From the NCBI GenBank assembly GCA_025526935.1, contig JAHLKD010000028.1:248001-312000 (forward strand): DNA of 64,000 bases, written 5' to 3'. This DNA is from Cladochytrium replicatum (lineage: Eukaryota; Chytridiomycota; Chytridiomycetes; Cladochytriales; Cladochytriaceae). Positions 11,178-21,251 of the stretch are shown piece after piece (the first letter of the stretch is position 1; each line of letters starts with the position of its first letter). Made by a program: the position numbers and the translations under genes. Below the pieces are notes generated by a model. That model did no database searches and was not told the DNA's origin. It saw only the letters and a program-made list of their open reading frames with translations.

Positions 11178-11936
11178 ATGCCCCTTACTCCCTCCAAACT
11201 TCCTCGCTGGAACAGCTCGACGAGCCCTGCCGTTCAGAGGACATGCTCCACCGTCAGCACAACTTCTTTCCACGCAGATACATCCGCTTCAGTTAATGGA
11301 AAGAGCTCTCCAAAGCCAGTCCCCAAAATACCTCGCTCTGCCACTGCAAAGGTGTCACCAAGCCCGCTGAACCCCACAACACAGACCACAACCAAACCGT
11401 CTCAGACACCTCCCACATCTAATGCAGTCACGAATCGTCCCGTTTCTGTACCCCATGCGAGTCCCTCTCGCCGACCCTCGACCGTAGCTTCACCACCAAA
11501 AGTGTCTCGCACACCGCCGTGGAACAACTCGCCCCCGCGCACTCCCGTAGGTGGAGCTACGAGCCCCACGATCAATTCAGTGGCAGTTTCCAGAAGGGCC
11601 TCCACAGCCTCATTGGCTTCCCCGAACCGAAATGCGAGTGCCTCCACATCCATCCCGGTGCTTCGAAGCCGTCGCTCCGAGCCAGACGTCGCTAAAGCCG
11701 CAGAGCCCATGAGCTCAGTGCGTACGTCGTCAGGATCCATTCGTCTGCAGGAGCGAGATATGCCAACTCGAGCTCGCCAAATGTCCATGTCGCAAAGGGG
11801 GTTTAGCTCGGTGAATATCAAGCCGATGCATTCCCTGCTGCCATATTCCCCTCCTCCTGCCCATCGTGAAGCAGCTCGAATTGAAGAAAGTCTTCCCCCG
11901 GTCGTTGCAAATGAGCCTTCTGCTCTCTCCAGGTAG
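11178..11936 (+). CDS. Ser/Pro/Thr-rich basic hypothetical protein
   Basis: An intronless frame of 252 aa from ATG 11178 (MPLTPSKLPRW). It is almost entirely Ser, Pro, Thr, Ala, Arg and Asn, with repeated S/T-P and RRxS-type sites (SRRPSTVASPPK, VSRRASTASLA, RSRRSEPDV) that would suit CDK and basophilic kinases. No domain, signal or membrane segment is visible, so it is predicted to be disordered. A microtubule- or cortex-associated phosphoprotein would fit this composition, but that is only a guess. The frame ends at TAG 11934-11936. The following 550 bp to the phosphatase remnant contain only short antisense frames. Confidence 0.5.
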   Translation: MPLTPSKLPRWNSSTSPAVQRTCSTVSTTSFHADTSASVNGKSSPKPVPKIPRSATAKVSPSPLNPTTQTTTKPSQTPPTSNAVTNRPVSVPHASPSRRPSTVASPPKVSRTPPWNNSPPRTPVGGATSPTINSVAVSRRASTASLASPNRNASASTSIPVLRSRRSEPDVAKAAEPMSSVRTSSGSIRLQERDMPTRARQMSMSQRGFSSVNIKPMHSLLPYSPPPAHREAARIEESLPPVVANEPSALSR

Positions 11937-12502
11937 TCACAACGATAAAAAAGCTATCCGTTGCCTGACCTTTTCGATGAATAGAAAATCCGAGACCCGG
12001 GTCCGTTTCGTTGCGGAGGTAGAGGTCCTGCCTCGACAAGTCCGGATGCTCTACGCCCTTGCATTGTTCTCAATTGCCTCTCCCCTTGCCCGGCTTCTCC
12101 GAAGTATCTTGGACTGGAAGACCATCGAGGTACTTCTCAAGCGCCATGTGATTCCTGTGCTCTTCGCTCTGATGACGGGATGGAAACGCATTTTTCGAAT
12201 TGGTCGCTGAGCGAAGCAGTTGTTTATGATTCCGCCCACCAAACATGTCCACAGCCCACGAGTTTTGTTTCTTGCTTCTTGATATCCTGTCGGTTACATA
12301 TTTTTGAGATAAAGGAAGATGCACACCGAGTTTAAATATAAATGATGTATTGATTATCGAGTAAATATGGAATGGGACTACAGTCCTTGAAAAAAGAAAA
12401 GAAACGAACTATCTGACCTGAACCTCATCCTGTTACCAAAACAGACTTCACCGCACGCTTTGATAGAGCTATCACAGCAAGCCTTCATGGAAGTGGACAG
12501 GC

Positions 12503-13655
12503 TCAAATCGGCTTGTTTTGGGATAGAGGAACTGGAGTGCGTTTTGGAGAATGCGCTCCCTTCTTCCTTGTGACTGGGAGGTTGGGAGTTTTGGATGCCT
12601 GCACTGACTTCCCGGTGCCAGAAGTATTCTGGGTAATCTTCACTGACTTAGACGCAACAGAGAATCCACCTTAAAATGAAAATAAATGACGCTCGAATGA
12701 GATGAGGGTGAGCTTACCAGTTTCGTGGTCGGAAACTGAAATCATAAATGAATCCGGGTTTCGTCAACGTACTTCTTGACGTGCGCAATAGTGTCCTGGT
12801 ACGCCATGATATCGTGATAGTGAGCAGCATCATTGCTGTTGCGAATTAATGAGCACCTCTTCAAAACGTATCTCCCATCACGGAATACCTGTGTGCTGTC
12901 ATGTCGATCCGGCTTCCTTCAATCATCAAAGAGAAGCCTCGCTCAATCGCTTTGCTAGTTGTAGCGTGAATGTTCAACTCAAGTGCCTTTTCGGCCATCT
13001 TGGCAAGCGAAGGCCCGTCTGTGGGATTGCGGTGGATCTCCTATGCCATGTGTCTAGCGCAAACAATCCCATCAACGGAATCCTGATACAAACAAGCAAC
13101 AATGGCAAGGCACATTTGATGTAAAGCGTACTTTGCTGCAGATGAATGGAGTTGGTCAAACTCCACTCGCGACTTTATGGTTGTCCAACCATACTTCTCG
13201 CTTTTCGCAAGCACGACCTCCTCGTCCAACTGGCAGCTGCCGACCATATTGTTGGGAACAAAGTGGCAAAGTCCACTTCCAAACATTACGTCAACTGTCC
13301 TGCCGAGCGCATTGTCGCCCATCTCATGGACGGCAATCAGGTTGAGACGAGCCCACTAAAACACGAGTGTATCAGATCATTAGCGAGATGATGGGACTGG
13401 TAGTGTTACCCAAGATTGTGTCGAGGGGAAGAACATCCTTTGGGGCGGTTCGACCACTGATAATACTGCCTTGCGAACGCCTCAGAAGCCGGTCCAAATC
13501 CTGCACAGAATGATGGTCAGGCCACGCCATGAGCTAAATTGGATAAAGGGAGTAACCCGTACCATCGGATATCAGCAAGATCACATTCCGCTTCTGTGCT
13601 ACGTTATTGTTCATCCATTTAGATTCCGATGATCTCAATAAGCATCTTCTCGGCA
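12503..13655 (-). pseudogene. PHO8: Vacuolar-type alkaline phosphatase (Pho8-like), dead copy
   Basis: In order on the minus strand: KRNVILLISDG, GFGPASEAFARQYYQW, RPKDVLPLDTIL, VGSS, NALGRTVDVMFGSGLCHFVP, KIPLMGLFA, SLAKMAEKALEL, FSLMIEGSRIDM, NDAAHYHDIMAYQDTI, MISVSDHETG and GFSVASK. These are the blocks of an eukaryotic metal-dependent alkaline phosphatase (Pho8 family: Zn/Mg enzyme, usually of the vacuole lumen). It cannot work as read. One extra C near 13442-13445 shifts the frame between YYQW and VLPLDTIL. About 80 codons between VGSS and NLIAVHEMG (near 13345), which should hold the catalytic serine, are missing. A base is lost just before HMA, and TAG (13041-13043) replaces the usual Tyr in HMAYEI. 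An A is lost near 12760 before NPDSFMISV. The introns themselves are still recognisable. Confidence 0.85.
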
Positions 13656-13916
13656 CTCATGTGTGAAGAGCTATGCGAAAAGGCCAAATGTGCATCCCGA
13701 AAGGATGGGGAAAGTAAGGCTGAGCGCAACAACGCCGGTCATTAACAACCCCTGAGACTACGTACATGGAAGTAGCGAGATTCTTTTCAAGCTAGAAGTG
13801 AATCCACCTGCCCTCCCCATTCGTTGCTTGGGCTCCTCCCTGTTCAACGCGTTTCGGTTGCTTGCGTGGACCCGAAATAAATCTCAATCTCAGGTTGAAA
13901 CTGGACAGCAATAACA

Positions 13917-15266
13917 ATGGAGGTAGGTTGCACTGTACGATATTTACTCTATGCTGATCGGGTCTCTACTACCGCTGGCCTTCATTGCTACTGAAAGCGC
14001 TTCGCACGAATGATGCAGGGTGCCGGTGGTGGAGGAATGGGCCAAGGACTCGACACACCAACTGTAGACACTGCCGAGACGGTTTACATTTCCTCTCTAG
14101 CTCTTCTCAAGGTGCTGTGCATATGCGTTGTCCGGATTGACCTGACTGTACTGATCTCTTTACATTCCAGATGCTTAAGCACGGTAATTTTATTTTGCAG
14201 TGGGTTGAGTCTTTCAATATTCCTGATTCCGACGTTTCTTGTAGGACGCGCTGGTGTGCCGATGGAGGTCATGGGGTTGATGCTTGGAGAGTTCGTCGAT
14301 GATTACACTGTTCGTGTTATCGATGTATTTGCCATGCCGCAGAGCGGTACCGGTGTTTCGGTAGAAGCGATCGACGATGTTTTCCAAACAAATATGGCTG
14401 AAAAGCTGAAGCAGACTGGGCGGTATGGCACATTTTTGTTGGCGAAGAATTAATGGATGCTTACGCGGCCTGTTTACAGACCAGAGATTGTCGTTGGGTG
14501 GTACCATTCTCACCCTGGATTCGGTTGCTGGCTTTCAAGCGTCGATATCAACACCCAGCAGGTAGCAGTGACGGTTTTGACGAATTGTTTGCAATATTGA
14601 CGACCATTTCTAGAGCTTTGAAGCGTTGAACCAGCGTGCGGTTGCTGTCGTCATCGACCCTATCCAGTCGGTCAAAGGCAAAGTCGTGATCGATGCCTTC
14701 CGGCTGATCAACCCCCAATCTTCAATGATGGGACAGGAGCCTCGCCAAACCACTTCAAACATTGGTCACCTCAACAAACCCAGCATTCAGGTGAATTCTA
14801 CAATGAAAACGGAGAATTTCGAAATATTGAGTTCTGTATCTCCGATTTTAGGCCTTGATCCACGGGTTGAACAGGCACTACTACTCCATCGCCATCAACT
14901 ACCGCAAGAACGAGCTTGAGCAGCAAATGCTTTTAAACTTGCATAAGCGAATTTGGACCCATGGTCTGACTCTGACTGACTTCAACACCCACACCGAAAA
15001 CAACGAGAAGGCTGTTAAGGTTCGTCTGGGGCAGACGTATTATTGGAGTCATTAACTTCCATTATTTTTAGACAATGTTGAATCTGGCGGATTTGTACAA
15101 CAAGTCCGTGATCGAGGAAACTACGATGACAGCAGATCAGCTGAAGACGCGACACGTTGGAAAGCAAGATCCTAAGAGGCATTTGGAGGAGAATGTGGAG
15201 TCGGTGATGACCGCCAACATCGTGCAAGCTCTTGGGAAGATGCTTGACGCTTCCGCGATCCAGTAA
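13917..15266 (+). CDS. RPN11: 26S proteasome deubiquitinase RPN11/PSMD14
   Basis: RPN11 is the zinc-dependent JAMM deubiquitinase of the proteasome lid, which removes ubiquitin chains from substrates before degradation. The MPN+ signature is intact: the catalytic Glu in [10 protein letters not shown] and the motif [14 protein letters not shown]. The C-terminal blocks [20 protein letters not shown] and [12 protein letters not shown] are also present. Exons are 13917-13922, 14019-14111, 14171-14183, 14245-14422, 14480-14561, 14614-14790, 14852-15019 and 15072-15266. They sum to 912 nt, giving 303 aa, close to the family's roughly 308. Exon 1 holds only two codons (Met-Glu) and exon 3 is a 13-nt microexon coding MLKH and the first base of the next Gly. 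No lesion is seen. Confidence 0.97.
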
Positions 15267-15570
15267 TGTCGGGAACAATTGTTGCAGGTTCTCAATATAA
15301 GTATTAGTTTGTTCTCTTTTCGCGCTGGTCTGCATGATGAGCTAAAGTGATTTGGGTACGATGCTCGCGTTGGGATTTTTTGGTTGGAGATACTGTTGTA
15401 GTTGTGTAATATTCTGCTCATGTGCTTGAAAAGAGAAGTGTTTACATGAGCAAGCCAGATAATCGGATCGAGAGAATCATCCTCAGCTCCACCAGGCTGC
15501 GCATTTCCACTATTTGCAGCGTCTTTCGTCTTCTTTATTGTTGTGAGAAGCTTCTCGATTCACACAAGCA

Positions 15571-16860
15571 ATGTCGGAAACACCTGCTCTTCGAGATAAG
15601 TAAGTGGTGGGATCATGACCGTGAACCGCGGCGTGCGTGGGGGCACTCAACCACGACGGTACGTACAGGAATGATCATGTTCTGATTCTGGTCATTGATA
15701 TCATTCAGGGCTTATCACCTTCGAGCATCCTCTGCTCACGGTTCTTGCAATCAAGTCACACCGATTACTCTGAAAATCTCACCATTCATTGCATCAGGTC
15801 CCGCTAGAACAATTCAGAAAGGCTTGCCGCACTTGTGCGCGCCATGTGGAGAAAGAATTAGTCGTCATTGGGAACGCTGTTGACGATTTGGGTTCCTCCT
15901 AAGTTCCGGCCAAAGCTCTGGACAACATGGTCGCTTGATTGCAAAACCTGAAGAGAAAGGTATGCTGATTGTGCATTCTGTTTAGCGATTTTTGCTAAGA
16001 ACTGTTCAAATAAAAGCTGGAGGACAGCAAAGCTGAAGAGCCTTTTACTCGGCACTTACTCGACAACGTCTCGACCATTTCGGGAAGCTGTATGCGATCG
16101 AATCTAGCGAAAGCGAGGAGTATGCGCGATGGAGCCAGACTCGGCTTGATCGGATTCTGGTTTGGTTACTTGCTGAGGGAAAAGTATGGAGAAAGCGCCA
16201 AGCTTCTCACATCAGAGTCCGGATTTCAGTTAATTCGTGATTTGGTGGTCATTGTTGGAGACTGAAGTCGCTCTTGTTTCTCAATCAGGAATTTGTGGAT
16301 ATTGATTTGTTTGCAACTGCAGAAAACATTGAAGGAACACTGAGGAACAGAAGCTGCACCGAATGTCTCCAGTGGTGCAACGCCAACAAGTCGAATCTGA
16401 GGAAAGTTAAGGTGAAGCATCATTCTCACATATTCTCTTCTATCGACTAAATGAACGCCATGACAGAGCACGTTGGAGTTCAACCTCCGACTTAAAGAAT
16501 AAACAGAACACGTCCGAACCGGACACCTCAGCGTGGCATCACGTACGCGCGCAAGTACCTCACCCGCTGGAGGGAGACCCACCTCCGCGAGATCCAGCAA
16601 GCCATCGGCCTCCTCGCCGTCTCTCCAGCAACGTCCTCAACATCCTCCTCACCCGAAAACATCAGTCGCAATTCCCACAAGAGACTTCGCCGGAAACGCA
16701 ACTAGTACACTCTTCAGCAAGCACACGCACTCCGCAAAACAGGCAAGAAGTAACTGTTCCGCGTTTGTTTCGATTCCGAGCTCGACTTGTTCTGTTTCCA
16801 TCTGCTCCGACATTCCCAACCTGTTATCTCCTTCACATTAACAATCGCTTTTGAGGTAGG
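15571..16860 (+). pseudogene. MAEA/Gid9 (Fyv10) GID-complex subunit, dead copy
   Basis: MAEA/Gid9 is a RING-type subunit of the GID/CTLH E3 ligase that degrades gluconeogenic enzymes in yeast. Recognisable blocks in order: ITFEHPLLT, VPLEQFRKACRTCARHVEKE, ALDNMVA, LQNLKRK, LEDSKAEE, RLDHFGKLYAIESSESEEYA, LLREKYGESAKLLTSESG, EFVDIDLFATAENIEGTL, CLQWCNANKSNLRKVKS, TLEFNLRLKE and ITYARKYLTRWRETHLRE, which are the coiled-coil, LisH and CTLH segments. They are broken by TAA 15900-15902, TGA 15936-15938 (Arg expected), frameshifts near 16055, 16165 and 16533, and TAA 16500-16502. The first exon (ATG 15571) is also out of phase with the second. The C-terminal RING part is no longer readable beyond about 16860. 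Intron borders survive. Confidence 0.8.
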
Positions 16861-18177
16861 CTATGATAACAATCGCTCCGCTTCAGGTGATGCGGGTCTA
16901 GCAATACAACTATTTTCTCCTCATCGTCGAGCTATTCATTCGCATATAATACTGAGCCAATTGTTGTGTCATCGCTTCCATCACTGCAGAGTCGGCCACT
17001 TTCAACCACCTCAGATAAAAAAATCGATTTGGACGCTCTACTCTTCAATCCTTGGTACAGTCAGAGCTGTCAGCTTCAAGCATCTTCCGTCGCCAAGTCT
17101 CGAATGAGATTCACTCGACTCAAGATGAACTGGTAGGCAAGGAAGTACGGAAAACTACACATTGTATTTATCTTACAACAAAACCAAACATATAGATGAA
17201 AGAGAATCGAGAGTGTTTATTATATGGGATTTGTTTCAAGTGCGTTCGATGCGGCAAAATTGGTGTAGAAGTATACAGATGTCTCGATGCTGGAATCCTG
17301 ACGTCCGGTGGGCGTCTCCGGTTCACGCTGCTTGCAACTGCTTCATCCACGGCTCGATCAGGCGTGGTTGGCAGGCTCTTTACAGACTCGCTGGCCAGTG
17401 CGTAGCAGACCGGTGGCGGGCCTGGTTACCAGCTCGTTGACAAGCTAAGCTTACGCGGTTGGCTGCGAAAACGAAGCTGCGCCCCATGTCCTTGAGTTGC
17501 TCCCCTTCGACTCGAGATTTGTGATAAATTCAGAGAAAGGAAGGTGTTATTGGCCACATTACTCATCCCCGTGCTAGAAATCGTGCGAATCTGTGCACAT
17601 CTTTAAGCTGTTTGCGTGCTTAGTAGTGGTGCATTGCTATTGAACGTGTAAACGATTTGGGTGAGAAGAAGCAGTCGAGGAGATTCTCTGGTCGCTGCAC
17701 AGGATGATGAATCGCACATTAAAGATGGGATGTATCGACACGTAGAGCTGCTTAACTCTTGAGGATGTCTAGGTGATCTGTGATAGGAGCGCATGTTGGA
17801 GCGATGGGGGGAGGGAAATGGAGCTGCCGAGGGGAGGTTGAGGCTTGGTACGCGTCATAATTAACCCCAATTCGGAAAGTGAATGTTCACATCACATTTG
17901 AAATTTGAAATTGAAAAATATCGAGACGTGCACCAAGATCTTAAAAACTCTTTCAGCTTTATGCATTCGTGGGGGAGAAAAGTAAGGGAGGTAAGTTTAA
18001 GCATTCCTCTCACAAAAAAGAATACAACGGGGAGAATCCATTCCAAAAATAGCTTTATGTTTTCGATGCCAAGAATATATCGTAAAAATCCTCTTACCGC
18101 AAACATGTTCGAAGTGGTACCGCAATTGAATCCAAGATGCACTTTCACCAAAAAGATGCTCCAATATATCGAGGACC
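16861..18177. other. Gap between MAEA remnant and catalase-peroxidase
   Basis: No gene is supported. The first part may hold the fully eroded RING end of the MAEA copy. The open frame at about 17162-17440 on the plus strand has coding-like stretches but matches nothing I recognise. From about 17880 the sequence is A/T-rich and would include the 3' untranslated region of the minus-strand catalase-peroxidase. Confidence 0.4.
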
Positions 18178-20641
18178 CTACTTCTTCGGAGGAAGATCTG
18201 AGTTCATGATCTTGTTCCACCCACTCGCAAATGCACTTTTAAACAAAACGTCCCCACCAATTCCAGCGAACGCCTTAACCAGCTTCCCCGTCTCCGGATC
18301 ATTCCTCACCGCAATATCCACGATCGTCATAAACACGCCCTTCTTCCCCTTGGCAACAAACTCGTCCTTTACCGTCGTCGAAGCGACCCACTCGTTCCCG
18401 ATCAGAATCTTACAGTACGCCGGCCCGGACGTGGCAGGATTATCGCTGAACGAGCCCGAGAACCCCATCGCAATCTGCTGGGACTTGCTCCGCGGGCGGG
18501 CGTGCAGCGCAACGGCCTCGGCGAGACTCATTCCGCGGACTTTGGCGTCGTCCTTGAAGGTCGTGATGTTGTCCTTGTGGTACGTGCGCGGGGCGAGCTT
18601 CCGGACGTCGAATTCGTTCACGGATGCGAGGTCCACGCGGCCGCCGAGGAAGGGTACGGTCACACCGGCGGCTTTGAGGGCGACCGTACCTGCGGCGGCA
18701 ATCAGGTCGGCAGCGGAGACGGCGGGGGGGGTTTTGATGGTCTTGAGTGTGGATTCGAAGAAGGGGAGTAGACCAGCGTTCATTTTGAGGTCAGACTCGG
18801 GTGGGATTAGGATGCGTGCGCCGTTGCAGCCACCATGGTGGTCGGTTTGGCGAAATGTGGACGCGCAGTTGTATGCGAGTGTCACGAAACGGGCAAGATT
18901 CTCTCCCCCTTCAAGCAAATGATGTTAGTTGTTGGCTCAATGGTCGAGGCGGCTGAACATTACCTGCGTTGAGAAGGGGGACAATCAGTTTGGCGAGATC
19001 TTCGAGCTTCGGTGGAGGTCCGGTTGCAGCTGGAAGTGGGAGCTGGAATGCTTGTGGTTTCGCGACATTGTTGCCCTTGCATCGCCAAGCAGGACCCATG
19101 TCTTGCGACGTCAGTTTGTACCAAGACTTTTCAAAAACACCCCATTCAATGTCAATAATGAAAACTTTCGCGAACATGAACATCCACATACCTTCGCAAA
19201 CTCTTCGCCAAACAAGCTGAAGCTGTTGTTGAACTCTACCGCAATGTCATGATAAGCTTGATCTTTCAAGAGCGCAATATCCGATGTGAGCATTCGGATA
19301 CCAGAGGGTGGTGCAATGCCGAGTTTGCCAATGCTGGGGAAGAACTGCTTCTTGCCTCCTGGTCCCTTGCCGACGTTCCATTCGAACCCGAACAAGTTCC
19401 TCAGGAAAAGGTTTGTCCAGTTTGTGGGTTGTGTAGTCCAAGGGCCCTCGAAACCGGACGTGAATGTGTTGGCACCTTTGCCTTTGAAAGGTCCAAGAGT
19501 CTTGTCAAAGCATGTGCCTGGCCAGGGGTTGTTGGGCTGCTGGAGCGGGGAAGGACCAGGACCGGTAGTGCAAGCACCGTGGGTTTTGCCTAAACATGCG
19601 GTCAGCTCATCACTGTCTCAATAAAAACCGAAATTAAATTTACCGAATGTGTGTCCACCTGCGATAAGGGAAACTGTGTTCCTAGTTATGGATAGTTAGA
19701 TGAAGCCCCTTCAACGACTGATATGCCCACTGTACCTGTCGTCGTGCCCCATGCGTGAAAACACTTCGCGAACGTCGGAAGATAAACGAACGGGATCACC
19801 GTCACCTAGATGACCCTCGGGGTTAACGTAGATGAGCTGAGAGCGAAGTAGAACGTCAATGTAACGATTGATTACTATCAGCTGTTGTTACTCACCCCGA
19901 CGGCGATTGCTCCAAGAGGAGAAGAGCATTCTCCCTGAACTGTACAATTGGAAATGGTTTCTTGTTCGACCGATGGACCGAGCTCCAAGCTTGCACTTCC
20001 ATCACCATCATCGACCCTTCCGCCACAGAAGTTGAGGTTTGGGACGCCCATGCTCTCAAGAGCCGTGTTACCAGCCAAGAGGATCAGATCACCCCATGAG
20101 ATCGCGCAAAACTTAGCCTTGACTGGCTCCAGAATTTTGCGGGCTTTCTCAAGGTTCGTGTTGTCGTCCCAAGCAAGCTCGGGAAGGAAGCGGATACGAG
20201 CTCCATCGCAACCACCTCGGCCATCGGAAATGCGGTAAGATCCGGAGCAGTGCCATGCCAGACGGACCATGAAAGGAGCATAGTTCCCAAAGTCAGCGGG
20301 CCAAAAACCCTGTGCGTGATCGAAAAAGAGATAACTACCCAAGATCAAAGACCACGTTCATCACTTACCAGAGATTTCTTGAATGTAATCTTTAGCTCTT
20401 GCTTTACAGCATCATAATCCACCGGCAAATTCTTTTGTGGGCAGAACCTGTTGTCATCTGACCGATCACGGCCTTCCGCATCAGCTTCTGAGGTGGAAAC
20501 GGCGTCATCACGACGATGAGCGCGATTGCGAAGGGTTGGATCATGGATCGTGTATCCCAACGGGCAAGCGAGGGCAGAAACGTGATAGACACAGATAGTT
20601 AGAACAACGATGCCGAGGATGATCAGGTTAGGGGACTTCAT
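18178..20641 (-). CDS. katG: Secreted bifunctional catalase-peroxidase (KatG type)
   Basis: A class I haem enzyme that breaks down H2O2 by catalase and peroxidase reactions. Exon 1 begins with a signal peptide ([18 protein letters not shown]), so the protein is likely exported, as in the extracellular KatG2 group of some filamentous fungi. The N-domain has distal Arg-Trp-His in [13 protein letters not shown], the adduct Tyr in LIYVNPEG, the adduct Met in REVFSRMG and the proximal His in LIAGGHTFG. The structural C-domain has [13 protein letters not shown]. Exons (minus strand) are 20369-20641, 19896-20309, 19736-19836, 19644-19681, 19192-19589, 18964-19126 and 18178-18908. Their sum is a multiple of three and gives 705 aa. 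KatG genes in fungi are held to descend from a bacterial transfer. The neighbouring divergent gene is a C2H2 factor. Confidence 0.95.
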
Positions 20642-21251
20642 TGCGATTTGGGAGCGATGTTCGGGAGATCAGCGTTCTTTTAAGTGAGATCATGTATGCG
20701 GATCTGCAAATAGAACTGACCGCACCGAGGATCTGGATTGGTGCGGCGAGCTGCAGTGTATTCCAAGCGATTCTCACTTCGGCTGGCGGTGTCACGTTTG
20801 TGACGGGTGGGGCCAAAACCGCCAAAGAGCGCAAAGGCCATGGTCCGTGCACATTGGCAAGCAGTTTTGTTTAGGGTTTCCATTTTGGCCGACAACCTTT
20901 TGGTAAACAAAATTGAAGGCCCCTCGTTGCTTTGCGAAATTTGCTCGGATAAGCAGGGGGGTTTTGTGATACGTCCAATGCGATTTGTGGGGTGATTCTA
21001 CGGATCAAATCGTCATCAAACACCACAACTTTGACACTTTTCCAACGGTGTGGCTCTCAGTGCATTTAGTGCACAAATGGCTGGACATTTAACGCGTTTG
21101 ATTGGTGCGTTTCAGCCCCGCTCAGTCAAAATTCAAAATTAGCCATCGCTGGTTGTTGTTGGGTGGGTCTAATCATGTAATTAATTGTTGTAAATTATCT
21201 CCAAATCATTACTTTCCCTATTTTGTTCCTGGCGATAGCTCTCCCCTCTGA
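20642..21251. promoter_or_regulatory. Shared divergent promoter region, KatG / C2H2 factor
   Basis: About 610 bp separate the two start codons, so both upstream regions overlap. The half near the C2H2 gene is A/T-rich (21120-21230). I do not see a clear TATA box or a convincing Yap1-type site, so individual elements cannot be assigned from sequence alone. Confidence 0.45.

Noticed and set aside
2611-16860. Lesions in DPH3, phosphatase and MAEA as mere sequencing error
   Set aside because: Several shifts do lie in short homopolymers, which is suspicious. However, they come with nonsense substitutions and a large internal deletion, and APC1, RPN11, KatG, Aquarius and the kinase show none over more than 15 kb of coding sequence. 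Not fully excluded without reads.
17883-18209. Plus-strand frame downstream of KatG
   Set aside because: A/T-rich, no protein-like features; more likely the 3' untranslated region of the minus-strand gene.
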